Origin: CAZAEL01 sp964484135
GTDB lineage: Bacteria; Elusimicrobiota; Elusimicrobia; FEN-1173
Assembly (NCBI GenBank): GCA_964484135.1
Contig: CAZAEL010000019.1
Coordinates: 1 to 41,743 of the forward strand
Length of the DNA stretch: 41,743 nt
Direction of reading: 5' to 3'
Under the pieces are notes generated by a model that worked only from the letters and a program-made list of their open reading frames with translations, was not told the DNA's origin and did not search any database. Made by a program: the position numbers and the translations under genes. This document shows positions 15,235 to 24,365 of this stretch, piece after piece (the first letter of the stretch is position 1; every line of letters starts with the position of its first letter).

Positions 15235-15867
15235 GGCGGAGCCCCCGGTTCCGGCGGTGAGATGAGGCGTTTTCCCTTCGCCGGGCCGCTCCGTCGCGTC
15301 TGGGGGGGCCGGAAAGCCCCGGCGGAGACGGACTGGGCCCGCCGTTTGGAGGAAGAGCTGGAAGGGTTGGCCCGCCGCCTGGAACCGGGGCCGGGGAAAC
15401 CCGCCGGCCGTTTTCAAGGCGCCCTTCGGCGGGGCCCGCGCGCCCCGCGTCCGCCGGCGTCGCCGCCGTCCTTCCGGATGACGCAGATCGTACGGGAGGT
15501 CATGGGCCTGGCCGTCTCCCTCCGGCGGGACATGGAGCTGTTCCAGGTGCCGGCGGACGACGCCATGCGTCAATTGGCGGCGCGGGCGCTTGAGGCCGCG
15601 CGCCACCTGCGGCGGGCGGCGGAGGCGGCCCCTCGCCGGCCGTCGGCCGCGCGCGGGGCCCTGGAGCTGGCCCGCCGGTCCCTGGAGGAAGGCCGTCGGC
15701 TGGGCCGGTCCGCCCTTCAGGGCCTCTCTTCCCGGAGAAAGGGCGCCGTGGCGGCGCTCAAGTCGCGGGAGATCCATCTTCAATGGGGGGAGCTCTTCCG
15801 CGCCCTGGGACGCTGCTGCCGGCCCCTGGCGGACTCCTTCTCTTTGACGGGGCGCGGAGACCTTTAG
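15211..15867 (+). CDS. Hypothetical Arg-rich helical protein
   Basis: A 218-residue protein that I do not recognise. After a Gly/Pro-rich start (residues 1-20) it is rich in Arg, Ala, Leu and Glu, with long predicted helices at about 40-58, 90-140 and 145-200, and a Pro-rich patch near 70-88. No membrane segment or catalytic motif is seen. ATG 15211 has GGGGAG five bases upstream, but it overlaps a good minus-strand promoter. ATG 15262, giving a 201-residue protein with a basic start, is a serious alternative. It lies between a divergent membrane-protein gene and a histidine kinase; no link to either is evident. Confidence 0.6.
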   Translation: MCLLTWIQGGAPGSGGEMRRFPFAGPLRRVWGGRKAPAETDWARRLEEELEGLARRLEPGPGKPAGRFQGALRRGPRAPRPPASPPSFRMTQIVREVMGLAVSLRRDMELFQVPADDAMRQLAARALEAARHLRRAAEAAPRRPSAARGALELARRSLEEGRRLGRSALQGLSSRRKGAVAALKSREIHLQWGELFRALGRCCRPLADSFSLTGRGDL

Positions 15868-15969
15868 AAACCGTCCGGCGCGACGGCCTTCCGCCTTCCC
15901 GCCGGTTTTCATCGAACGAATCGATCCCCGGGTTGCGTGCGGAACGTCCCGATATTGTAAAATGGGGCC

Positions 15970-17928
15970 ATGAACGAACCTGCGGGTCAGACGCCGCCGT
16001 TCATGTCTCCTCCGCAGCCGCCTGCGGAAAGCCCCTCCTCTCCGCCCTCTCCGGCCGGCGGGCGGCCGCCGAGACGATGGTCTTGGATTCCCCCCGGTCT
16101 GCGGTACCGCCTCCTGGGTTTCTTCGCCTTGAGCCTGCTGGCCCCCACGCTGTTCACCGGCGCGGTGGTCATGGTCGCCACGCGCCGCTCGCTGTTGGAC
16201 GCCGCCCTCCGCCAGGAACGGGAGGTGGCCCAGCGGATCGGCGACCGGGCCGCGGCCCATGTGGGCAACGTCAAGACCGTGCTTCTCACCCTGGCGTCCC
16301 GCGGCGGGCTGGCGGACATGGGCCCGGAGGGCCAGCGGGCGGCCCTGCGGGAGCTCATGGAGAACTATTCCCATCTGATGGAATGCGCGGTGGTGTCTCC
16401 GGACGGCCGCGAACGCGTCAAGATGTCCCGGCAGGGCAAACGCATCACGGCCTCCGACCGGTTGGTGAACCGGGCGGCGCGGGCGGAGTTCCGCCGCCCC
16501 CACGGCACCGGGCAGGGCTACGTGGGCCCCGTTTTCTTCACGGAGCGAGACCGGCTTCCCCAGCTTTTCGTGTCGGTCCCCTTGGGGGGGAAACAGGGGG
16601 TGCTGCTGGGCCGCCTGTCCCTGGATTATCTGCTGGACCTGGTCTCCCAGACGGACGCGGGCAAGGGGGGGGCCGTGTACGTCGTGGACCCGAAGGGAAA
16701 CCTTCTGGCCCACCCCGACCGGGAGCGGGTCCTCCGGCACGAAAACCTGTCGCAACGGTCCGTGGTCCGGGAATTCCTGGAGGGCGAGTCGGAAACCCTG
16801 GGGACCTTGTCCGGCGAGTATCACGTGCATGAGGGCGACGCCGGCGAGAAAATCCTGGCCGTCCATCACCGGGTCGGGGGGCTGGGATGGGGGGTGATCG
16901 TCCAGTCCTCCCTGCGTGAAATTTTGACGCCCCTGCGGGCCATGGGGCGCCGCATCGCCACGGCCCTGGTGCTTTTGGGCGGCGTCCTTTTCCTGGTGGG
17001 CTGGTCCCTGGTGCGGAAGATCCTGGAGCCCCTGCGGGCCCTGCAGGAGGGGGTGCACAAGATCGGGCAGGGAGACCTCACCCACCGGCTCTCCTTGCAG
17101 ACCGGCGACGAGCTCCAGAAAGTGGCCGAGGAATTCAACCGGATGGCCGAATCCCTGGAGGCGCTGGAGCAGACCAAGCGGGACCTGACGCACATGATCG
17201 TGCATGACTTGAAGAGCCCCCTGTCCAGCGTCATGGGGAGCATGGACTACGTGTCCTCCGGGGCCGTCGGGGCGCTGACCCAGGACCAGAAGAAGATCCT
17301 CCTGCTGGGCGTCAAGTCCGCGAAGGACCTGTTGCGTATGATCCAGAACCTGCTGGACCTGGCCAAGATGGAGGAGGGGCGCCTGGAGCTCAACCGGGAG
17401 GAGGTCTCCCTTTTGGAAGTGGCGGCCGAATGCGTGGACGGCCTGGAGGCCCACATCCACCGGGAAAAGAAGGTGGTGAGCGTGGAGGTGCCCAACAAGC
17501 TGCCCAAGATCTGGGCGGACCGGGACCTCGTCCTCCGCGTCCTGGCCAACCTCCTGGCCAACGCCCTGAAGCACACCACGGAGGGCGCGGAGATCGCCAT
17601 CCGCGCCAGCCTGGCCGAGGACGGATCGTCGGTGACCGTCAGCGTGCGGGACAACGGCGAGGGCATCCCCCAGGAGTATTTGGGCAAGATTTTCGACAAG
17701 TTCCAGCAGGCGGAGGCCAAGAAACGCCGGTTCCGCGTCGGGAGCGGGCTGGGCCTGGCTTTCTGCAAGATGGCGGTGGAGGCCCACGGGGGGGCCGTCT
17801 GGGTGGAGTCGGAGTTGGGGAAGGGCAGCGAGTTCTTCGTCCGGCTGCCCGTGGGGGAGCCCTCCCCGGCCGAGGCGGGGCCGCCGCCCGCCGAAAATTC
17901 CCCGTCACCGGTCCCTTTGGCGTCGTGA
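15970..17928 (+). CDS. dCache-HAMP sensor histidine kinase
   Basis: Transmembrane two-component sensor, 652 residues. A Pro/Ser-rich cytoplasmic tail (1-38) precedes membrane segment 1 (about 49-70). An extracytoplasmic dCache-like region (about 71-325) is followed by membrane segment 2 (about 328-348), HAMP (to about 402), HisKA with phospho-acceptor His412 in MIVHDLKSPLSS, and a HATPase domain with the N-box NLLANALKH, DNGEGIP and GSGLGLAFCK. A Pro-rich tail ends the protein. The ligand is unknown. TAAAAT at 15958-15963 lies so close to the ATG that the message may be leaderless. The CheY-like gene 48 bases downstream is its probable partner. Confidence 0.92.
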   Translation: MNEPAGQTPPFMSPPQPPAESPSSPPSPAGGRPPRRWSWIPPGLRYRLLGFFALSLLAPTLFTGAVVMVATRRSLLDAALRQEREVAQRIGDRAAAHVGNVKTVLLTLASRGGLADMGPEGQRAALRELMENYSHLMECAVVSPDGRERVKMSRQGKRITASDRLVNRAARAEFRRPHGTGQGYVGPVFFTERDRLPQLFVSVPLGGKQGVLLGRLSLDYLLDLVSQTDAGKGGAVYVVDPKGNLLAHPDRERVLRHENLSQRSVVREFLEGESETLGTLSGEYHVHEGDAGEKILAVHHRVGGLGWGVIVQSSLREILTPLRAMGRRIATALVLLGGVLFLVGWSLVRKILEPLRALQEGVHKIGQGDLTHRLSLQTGDELQKVAEEFNRMAESLEALEQTKRDLTHMIVHDLKSPLSSVMGSMDYVSSGAVGALTQDQKKILLLGVKSAKDLLRMIQNLLDLAKMEEGRLELNREEVSLLEVAAECVDGLEAHIHREKKVVSVEVPNKLPKIWADRDLVLRVLANLLANALKHTTEGAEIAIRASLAEDGSSVTVSVRDNGEGIPQEYLGKIFDKFQQAEAKKRRFRVGSGLGLAFCKMAVEAHGGAVWVESELGKGSEFFVRLPVGEPSPAEAGPPPAENSPSPVPLAS

Positions 17929-17930
17929 TT

Positions 17931-17939
17931 TGGTATATT
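17931..17939 (+). promoter_or_regulatory. Extended -10 promoter candidate for the receiver gene
   Basis: TGG followed by TATATT (17934-17939) fits an extended -10 element (TGn then the -10 box). No clear -35 box is seen. The response-regulator gene could thus be transcribed apart from the kinase. Confidence 0.4.
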
Positions 17940-17976
17940 CTGGGGAGCGGAGCATTGCGTAAGGAGGTTGCGGCGA

Positions 17977-18357
17977 ATGGGTTCTAAGAAGATTTTGGTG
18001 GTGGACGACGAGGCGAACATCGTGGATCTCCTCAAGGTGATCCTCCGTTCCGTCGGTTTCGAGGTGGAGTCCGCCTCCAACGGCGTGGAGGCCCTGGAGA
18101 AGATCCGCCGGGCCCGCCCGGACCTCATCATTTTGGACGTCAACATGCCCCAGCTGGACGGCTGGAGCGTGCTGGCGGCCGTGCGCTCCGCGGAAGCCAC
18201 CCGCGGCCTCCCCGTCCTGATGTGCACCAACAAGGACCTGGTGAGCGACGTGGAGCGGGCCGAGATCCTCGGCGCCACGGGCTACGTGACCAAACCCTTC
18301 GAGATCGACCGCATGCTCCAGAAGGTCCAGCACATCCTCGGTTCCCCTTCCCACTAG
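17977..18357 (+). CDS. CheY-like single-domain response regulator
   Basis: A 126-residue receiver domain with no output domain. The acidic pocket Asp10-Asp11, phospho-acceptor Asp54 in IILDVNMPQLDGW, Thr84 and Lys106 in VTKPF are all present, so phosphorylation is expected, most likely by the kinase coded just upstream. ATG 17977 is chosen over the in-frame TTG at 17968 because a perfect ribosome-binding site, AAGGAGG, ends 9 bases before it. Having no DNA-binding domain, it must act through protein contact or in a phosphorelay; the target is unknown. Confidence 0.92.
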   Translation: MGSKKILVVDDEANIVDLLKVILRSVGFEVESASNGVEALEKIRRARPDLIILDVNMPQLDGWSVLAAVRSAEATRGLPVLMCTNKDLVSDVERAEILGATGYVTKPFEIDRMLQKVQHILGSPSH

Positions 18358-18387
18358 GCATCCTTTCCTTCTTCCGTCCCGAAACGG

Positions 18388-18402
18388 CCCGCGGTCCGCG
18401 GG
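18388..18402 (+). other. Hairpin between receiver and transketolase genes
   Basis: CCCGCG (18388-18393), loop GTC, CGCGGG (18397-18402). No T-run directly follows, so a terminator role is doubtful. The gap 18358-18496 also holds the tkt promoter candidate. Confidence 0.4.
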
Positions 18403-18442
18403 AGACGCGAGGCGCGGCCCCGGCGGCGTTTTTCGACGGAGA

Positions 18443-18472
18443 TTGGGAATTTTCCTCAGAAGTTTGTATCAT
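18443..18472 (+). promoter_or_regulatory. Promoter candidate for tkt-tal-pgi-pgl
   Basis: TTGGGA (18443-18448), 18-base spacer, TATCAT (18467-18472) in a short AT-rich stretch of otherwise GC-rich DNA. The start of transcription would be near 18480, which favours the ATG at 18497 over the GTG at 18482. Confidence 0.4.
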
Positions 18473-18496
18473 TAACGACTTGTGAAAACGCCGGGC

Positions 18497-20515
18497 ATGC
18501 ACAAACCTCAAACCGCCGCCGACCTGGACCAACTCTGCGTCAACGCCCTCCGCTTCCTGGCGGTGGACGCCGTGGAGAAGGCCAACTCCGGCCATCCCGG
18601 CGCGCCCATGGAGGCCGCGCCCCTGGGCTACGTGCTTTGGACGCGGCTGCTCAAGCACAACCCCCGCAACCCCCGCTGGCCCAACCGGGACCGGTTCGTC
18701 CTGTCCGCGGGCCACGCCTCCATGCTGATCTACGGCCTGCTCCACCTGGCCGGGTACGACCTGTCCCTGGAGGACCTCAAGAATTTCCGCCAATGGGGCA
18801 GCCGCACGCCCGGCCATCCGGAGCACGGCCTGGTTCCGGGCGTGGAGACCACCACCGGCCCCCTGGGCCAGGGGCTGGGCAACAGCGTGGGCATGGCCCT
18901 GGCGGAACGGTTCCTCGCCGCCCGCTTCAACCGCCCCGGCTTTTCCCTCGTGGATTACTTCGTCTGGTGTTTCGCCAGCGACGGCGACATGATGGAAGGC
19001 GTGGGGGCGGAGGCCGCCTCCCTGGCCGGCCACCTGGGCCTGGGCAAGCTCAAGTGCGTGTACCTGGACAACCGCATCACCATCGAAGGCAGCACCTCCC
19101 TGGCTTTCTCCGAGGACGTGGGCCGGCGTTTCGAGGCGTACGGCTGGCAGGTGATCAGGGTGGAGGACGCCAACGACCTGGGGGCGGTCCAGAAGGCGCT
19201 GGAAACGGCCCGCGCCCAGACGGTCCGGCCCAGCCTGGTCATCGTCCGGACCCACATCGCGTACGGCAGCCCCAACAAGATGGACACCGCGGACGCCCAC
19301 GGCGCGCCCCTGGGGCCGGAGGAAACGCGGCTGACCAAAGAGGCTTTGGGCTGGCCCCCGGAGCCGCCTTTTTACGTCCCGGAGGACGTCCCGCCCCATT
19401 TCCGGCCCGCGGCCCAACGGGGCGCGGAAGCCGAAGCCCAATGGAACGCTCTCCTGCAACGCTACCGGCAGGCCCAACCGGACCTGGCCGCGGAGTGGGA
19501 CCGCCTGCAGGAAGGCCGCCTGCCCGAAGGCTGGCAGAAACGGCTGCCCGTTTTCAAACCGGAGGAGTCCCTGGCCACCCGGCAGGCTTCCGGCAAGGTG
19601 ATCAACGCCCTGGCGCCGGTCCTGCCCGAACTCCTGGGCGGTTCCGCGGACCTGGGCCCTTCCAACAACACCATGATCAAGGACGGGGGGGATTTCAGCG
19701 CGGACAACCCGGCCGGCCGCAACCTCCATTTCGGCGTGCGGGAGCACGCCATGGGCGCGGTGCTCAACGGCATGGCCCTGACCGGCGGCCTGATCCCGTA
19801 CGGCGGCACCTTTTTGATCTTTTCGGATTACATGAAGCCCGCCATCCGCATGGCGGCCCTGATGGGGCTGGGCGTGATCTACGTCATGACCCACGACAGC
19901 GTGGGGTTGGGCGAAGACGGCCCCACCCACCAGCCCGTGGAACAGCTGGCGTCCCTGCGGGCGGTTCCCAACCTGGTGGTGATCCGGCCCGCGGACGCGG
20001 CCGAGACCGTGGTGGCCTGGCGGGTGGCGCTGGAGCGCCGGCGCGGCCCCACCCTGCTGGTTTTGACGCGCCAGAAGGTGCCCGTGCTCGACCGCGCCAG
20101 CCTGGCCCCGGCCATGGACGCGGCCAAGGGCGCGTACGTGCTGTCCTCTTCCGGGGACCAAAAGCCCCAGGTCCTGATCCTGGCCACGGGGTCCGAGGTG
20201 TCGGTGGCCCTGGAGGCCCAGGCCAAGCTGTCGGCCCGCGGCGTGCCGGCCTGGGTGGTCAGCATGCCCAGTTGGGAGCTCTTCGAAGCCCAGCCCCCGG
20301 CGTACCGCGACGCCGTGCTCCCGCCGTCGGTGCGGGCGCGCGTGGCGGTGGAGGCCGGGGCGTCCCTGGGCTGGCACAAGTACGTGGGCCCGCAGGGCGC
20401 GCTCGTCACCCTGGACCGGTTCGGCGCTTCCGCCCCCGGCGAGGTGGCGCTCAAGAACCTGGGCTTTCACCCGGACAATGTGGCCAACGCGGCGCTGGCC
20501 CTGTTGAACCGGTAG
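18497..20515 (+). CDS. tkt: Transketolase
   Basis: Thiamine-diphosphate enzyme that moves two-carbon units between sugar phosphates in the pentose-phosphate pathway. It is about 672 residues, the usual length. Seen in order: VEKANSGHPGAPM, GPLGQGLGNSVGMA, the diphosphate-binding GDGDMMEGVG-type motif (here ASDGDMMEGVGAEAAS), HGAPLG, then the pyrimidine-domain segment HFGVREHAMGAVLNGMAL and MTHDSVGLGEDGPTHQPVE. GTG 18482 is an alternative start five codons earlier; neither has a clear ribosome-binding site. It leads a tkt-tal-pgi-pgl block, which makes a pentose-phosphate and hexose role secure. Confidence 0.95.
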   Translation: MHKPQTAADLDQLCVNALRFLAVDAVEKANSGHPGAPMEAAPLGYVLWTRLLKHNPRNPRWPNRDRFVLSAGHASMLIYGLLHLAGYDLSLEDLKNFRQWGSRTPGHPEHGLVPGVETTTGPLGQGLGNSVGMALAERFLAARFNRPGFSLVDYFVWCFASDGDMMEGVGAEAASLAGHLGLGKLKCVYLDNRITIEGSTSLAFSEDVGRRFEAYGWQVIRVEDANDLGAVQKALETARAQTVRPSLVIVRTHIAYGSPNKMDTADAHGAPLGPEETRLTKEALGWPPEPPFYVPEDVPPHFRPAAQRGAEAEAQWNALLQRYRQAQPDLAAEWDRLQEGRLPEGWQKRLPVFKPEESLATRQASGKVINALAPVLPELLGGSADLGPSNNTMIKDGGDFSADNPAGRNLHFGVREHAMGAVLNGMALTGGLIPYGGTFLIFSDYMKPAIRMAALMGLGVIYVMTHDSVGLGEDGPTHQPVEQLASLRAVPNLVVIRPADAAETVVAWRVALERRRGPTLLVLTRQKVPVLDRASLAPAMDAAKGAYVLSSSGDQKPQVLILATGSEVSVALEAQAKLSARGVPAWVVSMPSWELFEAQPPAYRDAVLPPSVRARVAVEAGASLGWHKYVGPQGALVTLDRFGASAPGEVALKNLGFHPDNVANAALALLNR

Positions 20516-20549
20516 CTTTCGTTTTTCCAACAACCTCAAGGAGCTCTCC

Positions 20550-21701
20550 ATGAACCCCCTCAAGGAACTGCAGCGGTTCGGACAAAGCGTCTGGTACGAC
20601 AACATCTCCCGCGGCCTGATCCGGTCCGGCGGCCTCAAGAAATTGATCGAGGAGGACGGCGTGCGCGGCGTCACCTCCAACCCCACCATTTTCGAGAAGG
20701 CCCTCTCCGCCGGCACGGAGTACGACGAGTCCTTCCGGGAGCTGGTGTCGCAGAAAAAAACGATCCCGGAAATCTTCGACGCCCTGTCCGTTCAGGACAT
20801 CCAGGAGGCGGCGGACCAGTTCGGCCCCCTGTACGAGGAAACCGACGGCCAGGACGGGTTCGTGTCCCTGGAGGTGTCGCCCGATCACGCCCACGACGCG
20901 GAAAAGACCGTGGCCGAGGCCCGGCGCCTCTGGCGGTGGGTCAACCGGCCCAACGTCATGATCAAGATCCCGGCCACCAAGGAGGGGCTGCCGGCCATCG
21001 AACGGTGCCTGGCCGAGGGCATCAACGTCAACGTCACCCTCATCTTCGCGGTGGAACGGTACGGCCAGGTCATCGACGCGTACCGCTCCGCCCTCGAGAA
21101 GCGCGTCCGGGAGGGGAAGTCCGTGTCCACCCTGGCCTCGGTGGCCAGCTTCTTCGTCAGCCGCATCGACACGTCCGTGGACAAGCTCCTCCAGGAGAGG
21201 CTCCAGGCCGCGCCGGGCATGAAGGAGAAGGACGCGCTCCTGGAATTCCTGGGCAAGGTGGCGGTGGCCAACGCCAGGGCCGCGTACCAGCTTTTCAAGG
21301 AGCGGTTCTCCGGGACCTGGTTCCGGGCCCTGGCCGAAAAAGGGGCCCGCGTCCAGCGGCCCCTCTGGGCCAGCACCGGCACCAAAAACCCCAACTATTC
21401 CGACGTGCTGTACGTGGAGGAACTCATCGGCCCGCAGACCGTCAACACCATGCCCCTCGCCACCCTGGAGGCCTTCCGCGACCACGGCAAGCCCCGGGCC
21501 GGCCTGGAGGAAAAGACGGACGAGGCCCGCGACGTCCTGGAAAGGCTCAAGTCCCAGGCCGGCATCGACCTCAAAAAGGTCACGGCGCAGCTGGAGGCGG
21601 AGGGCGTCAAGGCCTTCGCGGATTCCTACCGTCTCCTGCTGGAAAAGCTGGCGGCCAAGAAAGAGGCCGTGGAGAAGGTCCTGTGGGCCGCCAAATCCTG
21701 A
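20550..21701 (+). CDS. tal: Transaldolase
   Basis: Transfers a dihydroxyacetone unit from sedoheptulose-7-phosphate to glyceraldehyde-3-phosphate through a Schiff-base Lys. The 383-residue length and the sequence fit the long transaldolase type found beside or fused to glucose-6-phosphate isomerase. Visible motifs are GVTSNPTIFEKA near residue 45, the catalytic Lys in NVMIKIPATKEG, GINVNVTLIF, and WASTGTKNPNYSDVLYVEEL. AAGGAG lies 6 bases before the ATG. Its last 19 bases overlap the start of pgi. Confidence 0.95.
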   Translation: MNPLKELQRFGQSVWYDNISRGLIRSGGLKKLIEEDGVRGVTSNPTIFEKALSAGTEYDESFRELVSQKKTIPEIFDALSVQDIQEAADQFGPLYEETDGQDGFVSLEVSPDHAHDAEKTVAEARRLWRWVNRPNVMIKIPATKEGLPAIERCLAEGINVNVTLIFAVERYGQVIDAYRSALEKRVREGKSVSTLASVASFFVSRIDTSVDKLLQERLQAAPGMKEKDALLEFLGKVAVANARAAYQLFKERFSGTWFRALAEKGARVQRPLWASTGTKNPNYSDVLYVEELIGPQTVNTMPLATLEAFRDHGKPRAGLEEKTDEARDVLERLKSQAGIDLKKVTAQLEAEGVKAFADSYRLLLEKLAAKKEAVEKVLWAAKS

Positions 21702-23416
21702 GCCTGGGCGCCTGCGCCGCCGCGGTGCAGTCCGCGGTCAAGGACATGGAGCGCGGCCGCTGGGCGGAACGCCTCCGGGCCAAGGACGCCTCCCTCTGGA
21801 AAACGGACCCCAAGGCGCAGGCCGCCATCCGCAACCGGCTGGGGTGGCTGGACCTTCCGTCCCTGATGGCGGGGGAGGCGAAAAACCTCTCCGCCTTCGC
21901 CTCGGAGATCGCCGCGGCGGGGTTCTCCCACGTGGTCCTGCTCGGCATGGGCGGCTCCAGCCTCTGCCCGGAGGTCCTGGGCCGCACCTTCGGCGCCAAA
22001 AAGGGCTTCCCGGCGCTCTTCGTCCTGGACACCACGGACCCGGCCGCCATCCAGGAGACGGCGGACAAGATCGTCCTGGAAAAAACCCTCTTCATCGTCG
22101 CCAGCAAGTCGGGCGGCACCATCGAGGTGTCGTCCCTGTTCCGGCATTTCTTCGCCCAAGTTCAGCGGGTCAAGGGGGACAAGGCCGGGGAAAACTTCGT
22201 GGCCGTCACGGACCCCGGCACCGCGCTGGAGGCCCTGGCCGGGGAAAAGGGCTTCCGGCGGACGTTCACCAGCCGGGCGGACGTGGGCGGCCGGTACTCG
22301 GCCCTGACCTTTTTCGGCCTGGTCCCCGCCGCGCTCCTGGGCCTGGACATGAAGGACTGGCTGGCCCGCGCCGCGCGCATGGCGGACCCCTGTTCCGCGC
22401 AAGACGACGTCGCCGAGAACCCGGGCCTGAGCCTGGGCGCGGCGATGGGGGCGCTGGCCAAGGCGGGGCGCGACAAGGTCACCTTTTTCATGTCCCCGGA
22501 GATCGCGGTCTTCGGCATGTGGCTGGAGCAATTGATCGCGGAAAGCACGGGCAAGGAAGGCCGCGGCGTGGTGCCGGTGGAAGGGGAGGAGCCCGGGTCC
22601 CCCGAAAGCTACGGCGACGACCGGGTCTTCGTATACCTCAAGCTGGCCGGCTCCCGGGACAAGACCCTGGACCCCCGGGTGGACGCCCTGGAAAAGGCGG
22701 GACACCCCGTGGTCCGCATCACGCTGGACGACGCCCTCGATTTGGCGGGGGAGTTTTTCCGGTGGGAGGTGGCCACGGTGGCGGCCGGCGGGGTCCTGGG
22801 CATCAACCCCTTCGACGAACCCAACGTCACGGAAAGCAAGACCAACACCCAGAAACTCCTGGAAAAATTCCAGTCCTCCGGAAAATGGCCCGGGGAGCCC
22901 CCGCTCTGGGAAGAGGACGGGGTGCGCCTCTGGGCGGACCCCCGGACCGCCGAACGCCTGCTCCCGCTGAAAGGCAAGGGGTCCCTGACCGAGGCGCTGG
23001 CCCGCCATTGGGCCCAGGCCCGGCCCGGCGACTACGTCGCCCTCATGGCGTACGTGGCCCAGACCGAAGCCCTTCACGCGGCCCTGCAGTCCTGGCGCGA
23101 AGAGGTCCGCCGCCGGACCCGCGCCGCCACCACCCTGGGGTACGGCCCCCGGTTCCTCCACTCCACGGGCCAGCTGCACAAGGGCGGGGCGGACAACGGC
23201 CTGTTCCTCCAGATCACGGCGGCGGACGGGCGGGACATCCCCATCCCGGGCGAGAAATACGGTTTCTCCGTCCTGAAAGGCGCCCAGGCCCTGGGCGACT
23301 TCCAGGCGCTGAAAGACCACGGCCGCCGGGTGGTGCGCCTGCACTTCGACGCCCTCTCGCCCCAGGCCCTGGACCGGTTCCGGGGGCTGCCTTCCCGGGT
23401 AAAGACGCCGGCCTAG
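21683..23416 (+). CDS. pgi: Glucose-6-phosphate isomerase (transaldolase-linked type)
   Basis: Interconverts glucose-6-phosphate and fructose-6-phosphate. GTG 21683 is chosen because GGAGAAGG lies just upstream; the product is 577 residues. SIS-type sugar-phosphate motifs are clear: LLGMGGSSLCPEV, VASKSGGTIEVSSL, and a late HSTGQLHKGGADNG segment. It is the divergent isomerase form that in many bacteria is fused behind transaldolase. Here the genes are separate but overlap by 19 bases in different frames, so they could represent either the unfused ancestral state or a split. The residues expected at the usual active-site positions appear intact. Confidence 0.92.
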   Translation: MGRQILSLGACAAAVQSAVKDMERGRWAERLRAKDASLWKTDPKAQAAIRNRLGWLDLPSLMAGEAKNLSAFASEIAAAGFSHVVLLGMGGSSLCPEVLGRTFGAKKGFPALFVLDTTDPAAIQETADKIVLEKTLFIVASKSGGTIEVSSLFRHFFAQVQRVKGDKAGENFVAVTDPGTALEALAGEKGFRRTFTSRADVGGRYSALTFFGLVPAALLGLDMKDWLARAARMADPCSAQDDVAENPGLSLGAAMGALAKAGRDKVTFFMSPEIAVFGMWLEQLIAESTGKEGRGVVPVEGEEPGSPESYGDDRVFVYLKLAGSRDKTLDPRVDALEKAGHPVVRITLDDALDLAGEFFRWEVATVAAGGVLGINPFDEPNVTESKTNTQKLLEKFQSSGKWPGEPPLWEEDGVRLWADPRTAERLLPLKGKGSLTEALARHWAQARPGDYVALMAYVAQTEALHAALQSWREEVRRRTRAATTLGYGPRFLHSTGQLHKGGADNGLFLQITAADGRDIPIPGEKYGFSVLKGAQALGDFQALKDHGRRVVRLHFDALSPQALDRFRGLPSRVKTPA

Positions 23417-23455
23417 TTTCTTCCCCCGAAGAAGACCTCTTCTCCCAAACGTTCC

Positions 23456-24196
23456 GTGCGGCCGCGTGTCCGCGTCTCCCGCAACAGCCAGGAGCTGGCC
23501 CGGCGGGCGGCGGAACACGTCTGCGCCCTTGTTCAAAAAACCTTGTCCGCGCGGCCCCGTTTTTCCCTGGCCCTGTCCGGCGGCCAAACGCCCCGCCTCC
23601 TGTACGAACGCCTCGCCCGGCCGCCCCTGCGCGGACGAATCCCCTGGTCACGGGTGCACGTGTTCTGGGGGGACGAGCGCTGGGTGCCGCCGCGCCATCC
23701 GGACAGCAACCAGGGCGCGGCCCGACGGGCCTTCCTGGGCAAAGTGCCCGTCCCGCGGGCCAACGTCCACCCCTTCCCCGTCCACGCCGGAAGCCCCGCG
23801 GCCGCGGCCCGGTCGTACGAGCGGACCCTGCGGAGGTTCTTCGGCCCCGGAAGATGGCCGCGCTTCGACCTGGTCATCCTGGGCCTGGGGGAGGACGGCC
23901 ACACGGCCTCCCTCTTCCCCGGTTCCCCGGGGCCGGCGGAGAAGACCCGCTGGGCCGCGGCCGTGGACAACGCCCCCAAGCCCCCGCGACGACGGCTCAC
24001 CCTCACCCTGCCCGTCCTCAACAACGCCCGCCACGTCATGTTCCTCGCTTCCGGCGCCTCCAAAAAGCATGTCCTCCGCCGGGTCCTCCGCCCGACGGAG
24101 AACGCTCTTCCCGCCCAACGCGTCCGTCCCCGCAACGGCTCCCTGGTCTGGTTCGCGGACCGCGCCGCCCTGCCCGCGCGACGTTCGGACCGCTGA
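23456..24196 (+). CDS. pgl: 6-phosphogluconolactonase
   Basis: Hydrolyses 6-phosphogluconolactone in the oxidative pentose-phosphate pathway. The 246-residue protein shows the DevB-type motifs LALSGGQTPRLLYERLA, FWGDERWVPPRHPDSN and LGLGEDGHTASLFPG. GTG 23456 is the first workable start, but no strong ribosome-binding site is seen and the true start could differ by some codons. The Arg-rich end (ARRSDR) is unremarkable. No zwf or gnd is present nearby, so the rest of the oxidative branch must be coded elsewhere or be missing. Confidence 0.92.
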   Translation: MRPRVRVSRNSQELARRAAEHVCALVQKTLSARPRFSLALSGGQTPRLLYERLARPPLRGRIPWSRVHVFWGDERWVPPRHPDSNQGAARRAFLGKVPVPRANVHPFPVHAGSPAAAARSYERTLRRFFGPGRWPRFDLVILGLGEDGHTASLFPGSPGPAEKTRWAAAVDNAPKPPRRRLTLTLPVLNNARHVMFLASGASKKHVLRRVLRPTENALPAQRVRPRNGSLVWFADRAALPARRSDR

Positions 24197-24308
24197 ATTT
24201 TACAACTCATTTACCGTTTCCTAAGGATTCCTTCATCCTCGATCATCTAAACTCTCTTTTGACGCAAAAAATTTAATCCGATCAAATCATCAAGGGGGAC
24301 GCGTCGCC

Positions 24309-24365
24309 GTGCCGCAGGACATCACGATCCCGCCCCTGGACCCGTTGGCGGAAGAAAAATCTTGA
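24309..24365 (+). CDS. Possible 18-codon small ORF upstream of the FadL-like gene
   Basis: GTG-started ORF coding MPQDITIPPLDPLAEEKS, preceded by AAGGGGG at about 24291-24297. Its stop overlaps the TTGACA box of the promoter at 24362. The 298-bp gap 24197-24494 otherwise holds an AT-rich tract (24195-24290), that promoter and a hairpin. Whether it is translated is unknown; it could be chance. Confidence 0.2.
   Translation: MPQDITIPPLDPLAEEKS

Noticed and set aside
10225..15867. A missing ZnuC ATPase in the metal-uptake block
   Set aside because: No ORF on either strand in this interval shows a Walker A plus ABC signature; the strand switch at 13664 ends the block.
15871..15886. Terminator after the hypothetical gene at 15211
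   Set aside because: The stem is only 5 bp (CCGTC with GACGG) and no T-run follows.
21683..21701. Frameshifted transaldolase-isomerase fusion
   Set aside because: The transaldolase has a proper stop and pgi has its own GTG with a ribosome-binding site; a short overlap of separate genes explains the data.
24259..24287. A second promoter (TTGACG-17-TCAAAT) upstream of the 18-codon ORF
   Set aside because: The -10 box is poor, and the region is simply AT-rich; it is not strong enough to list as a feature.
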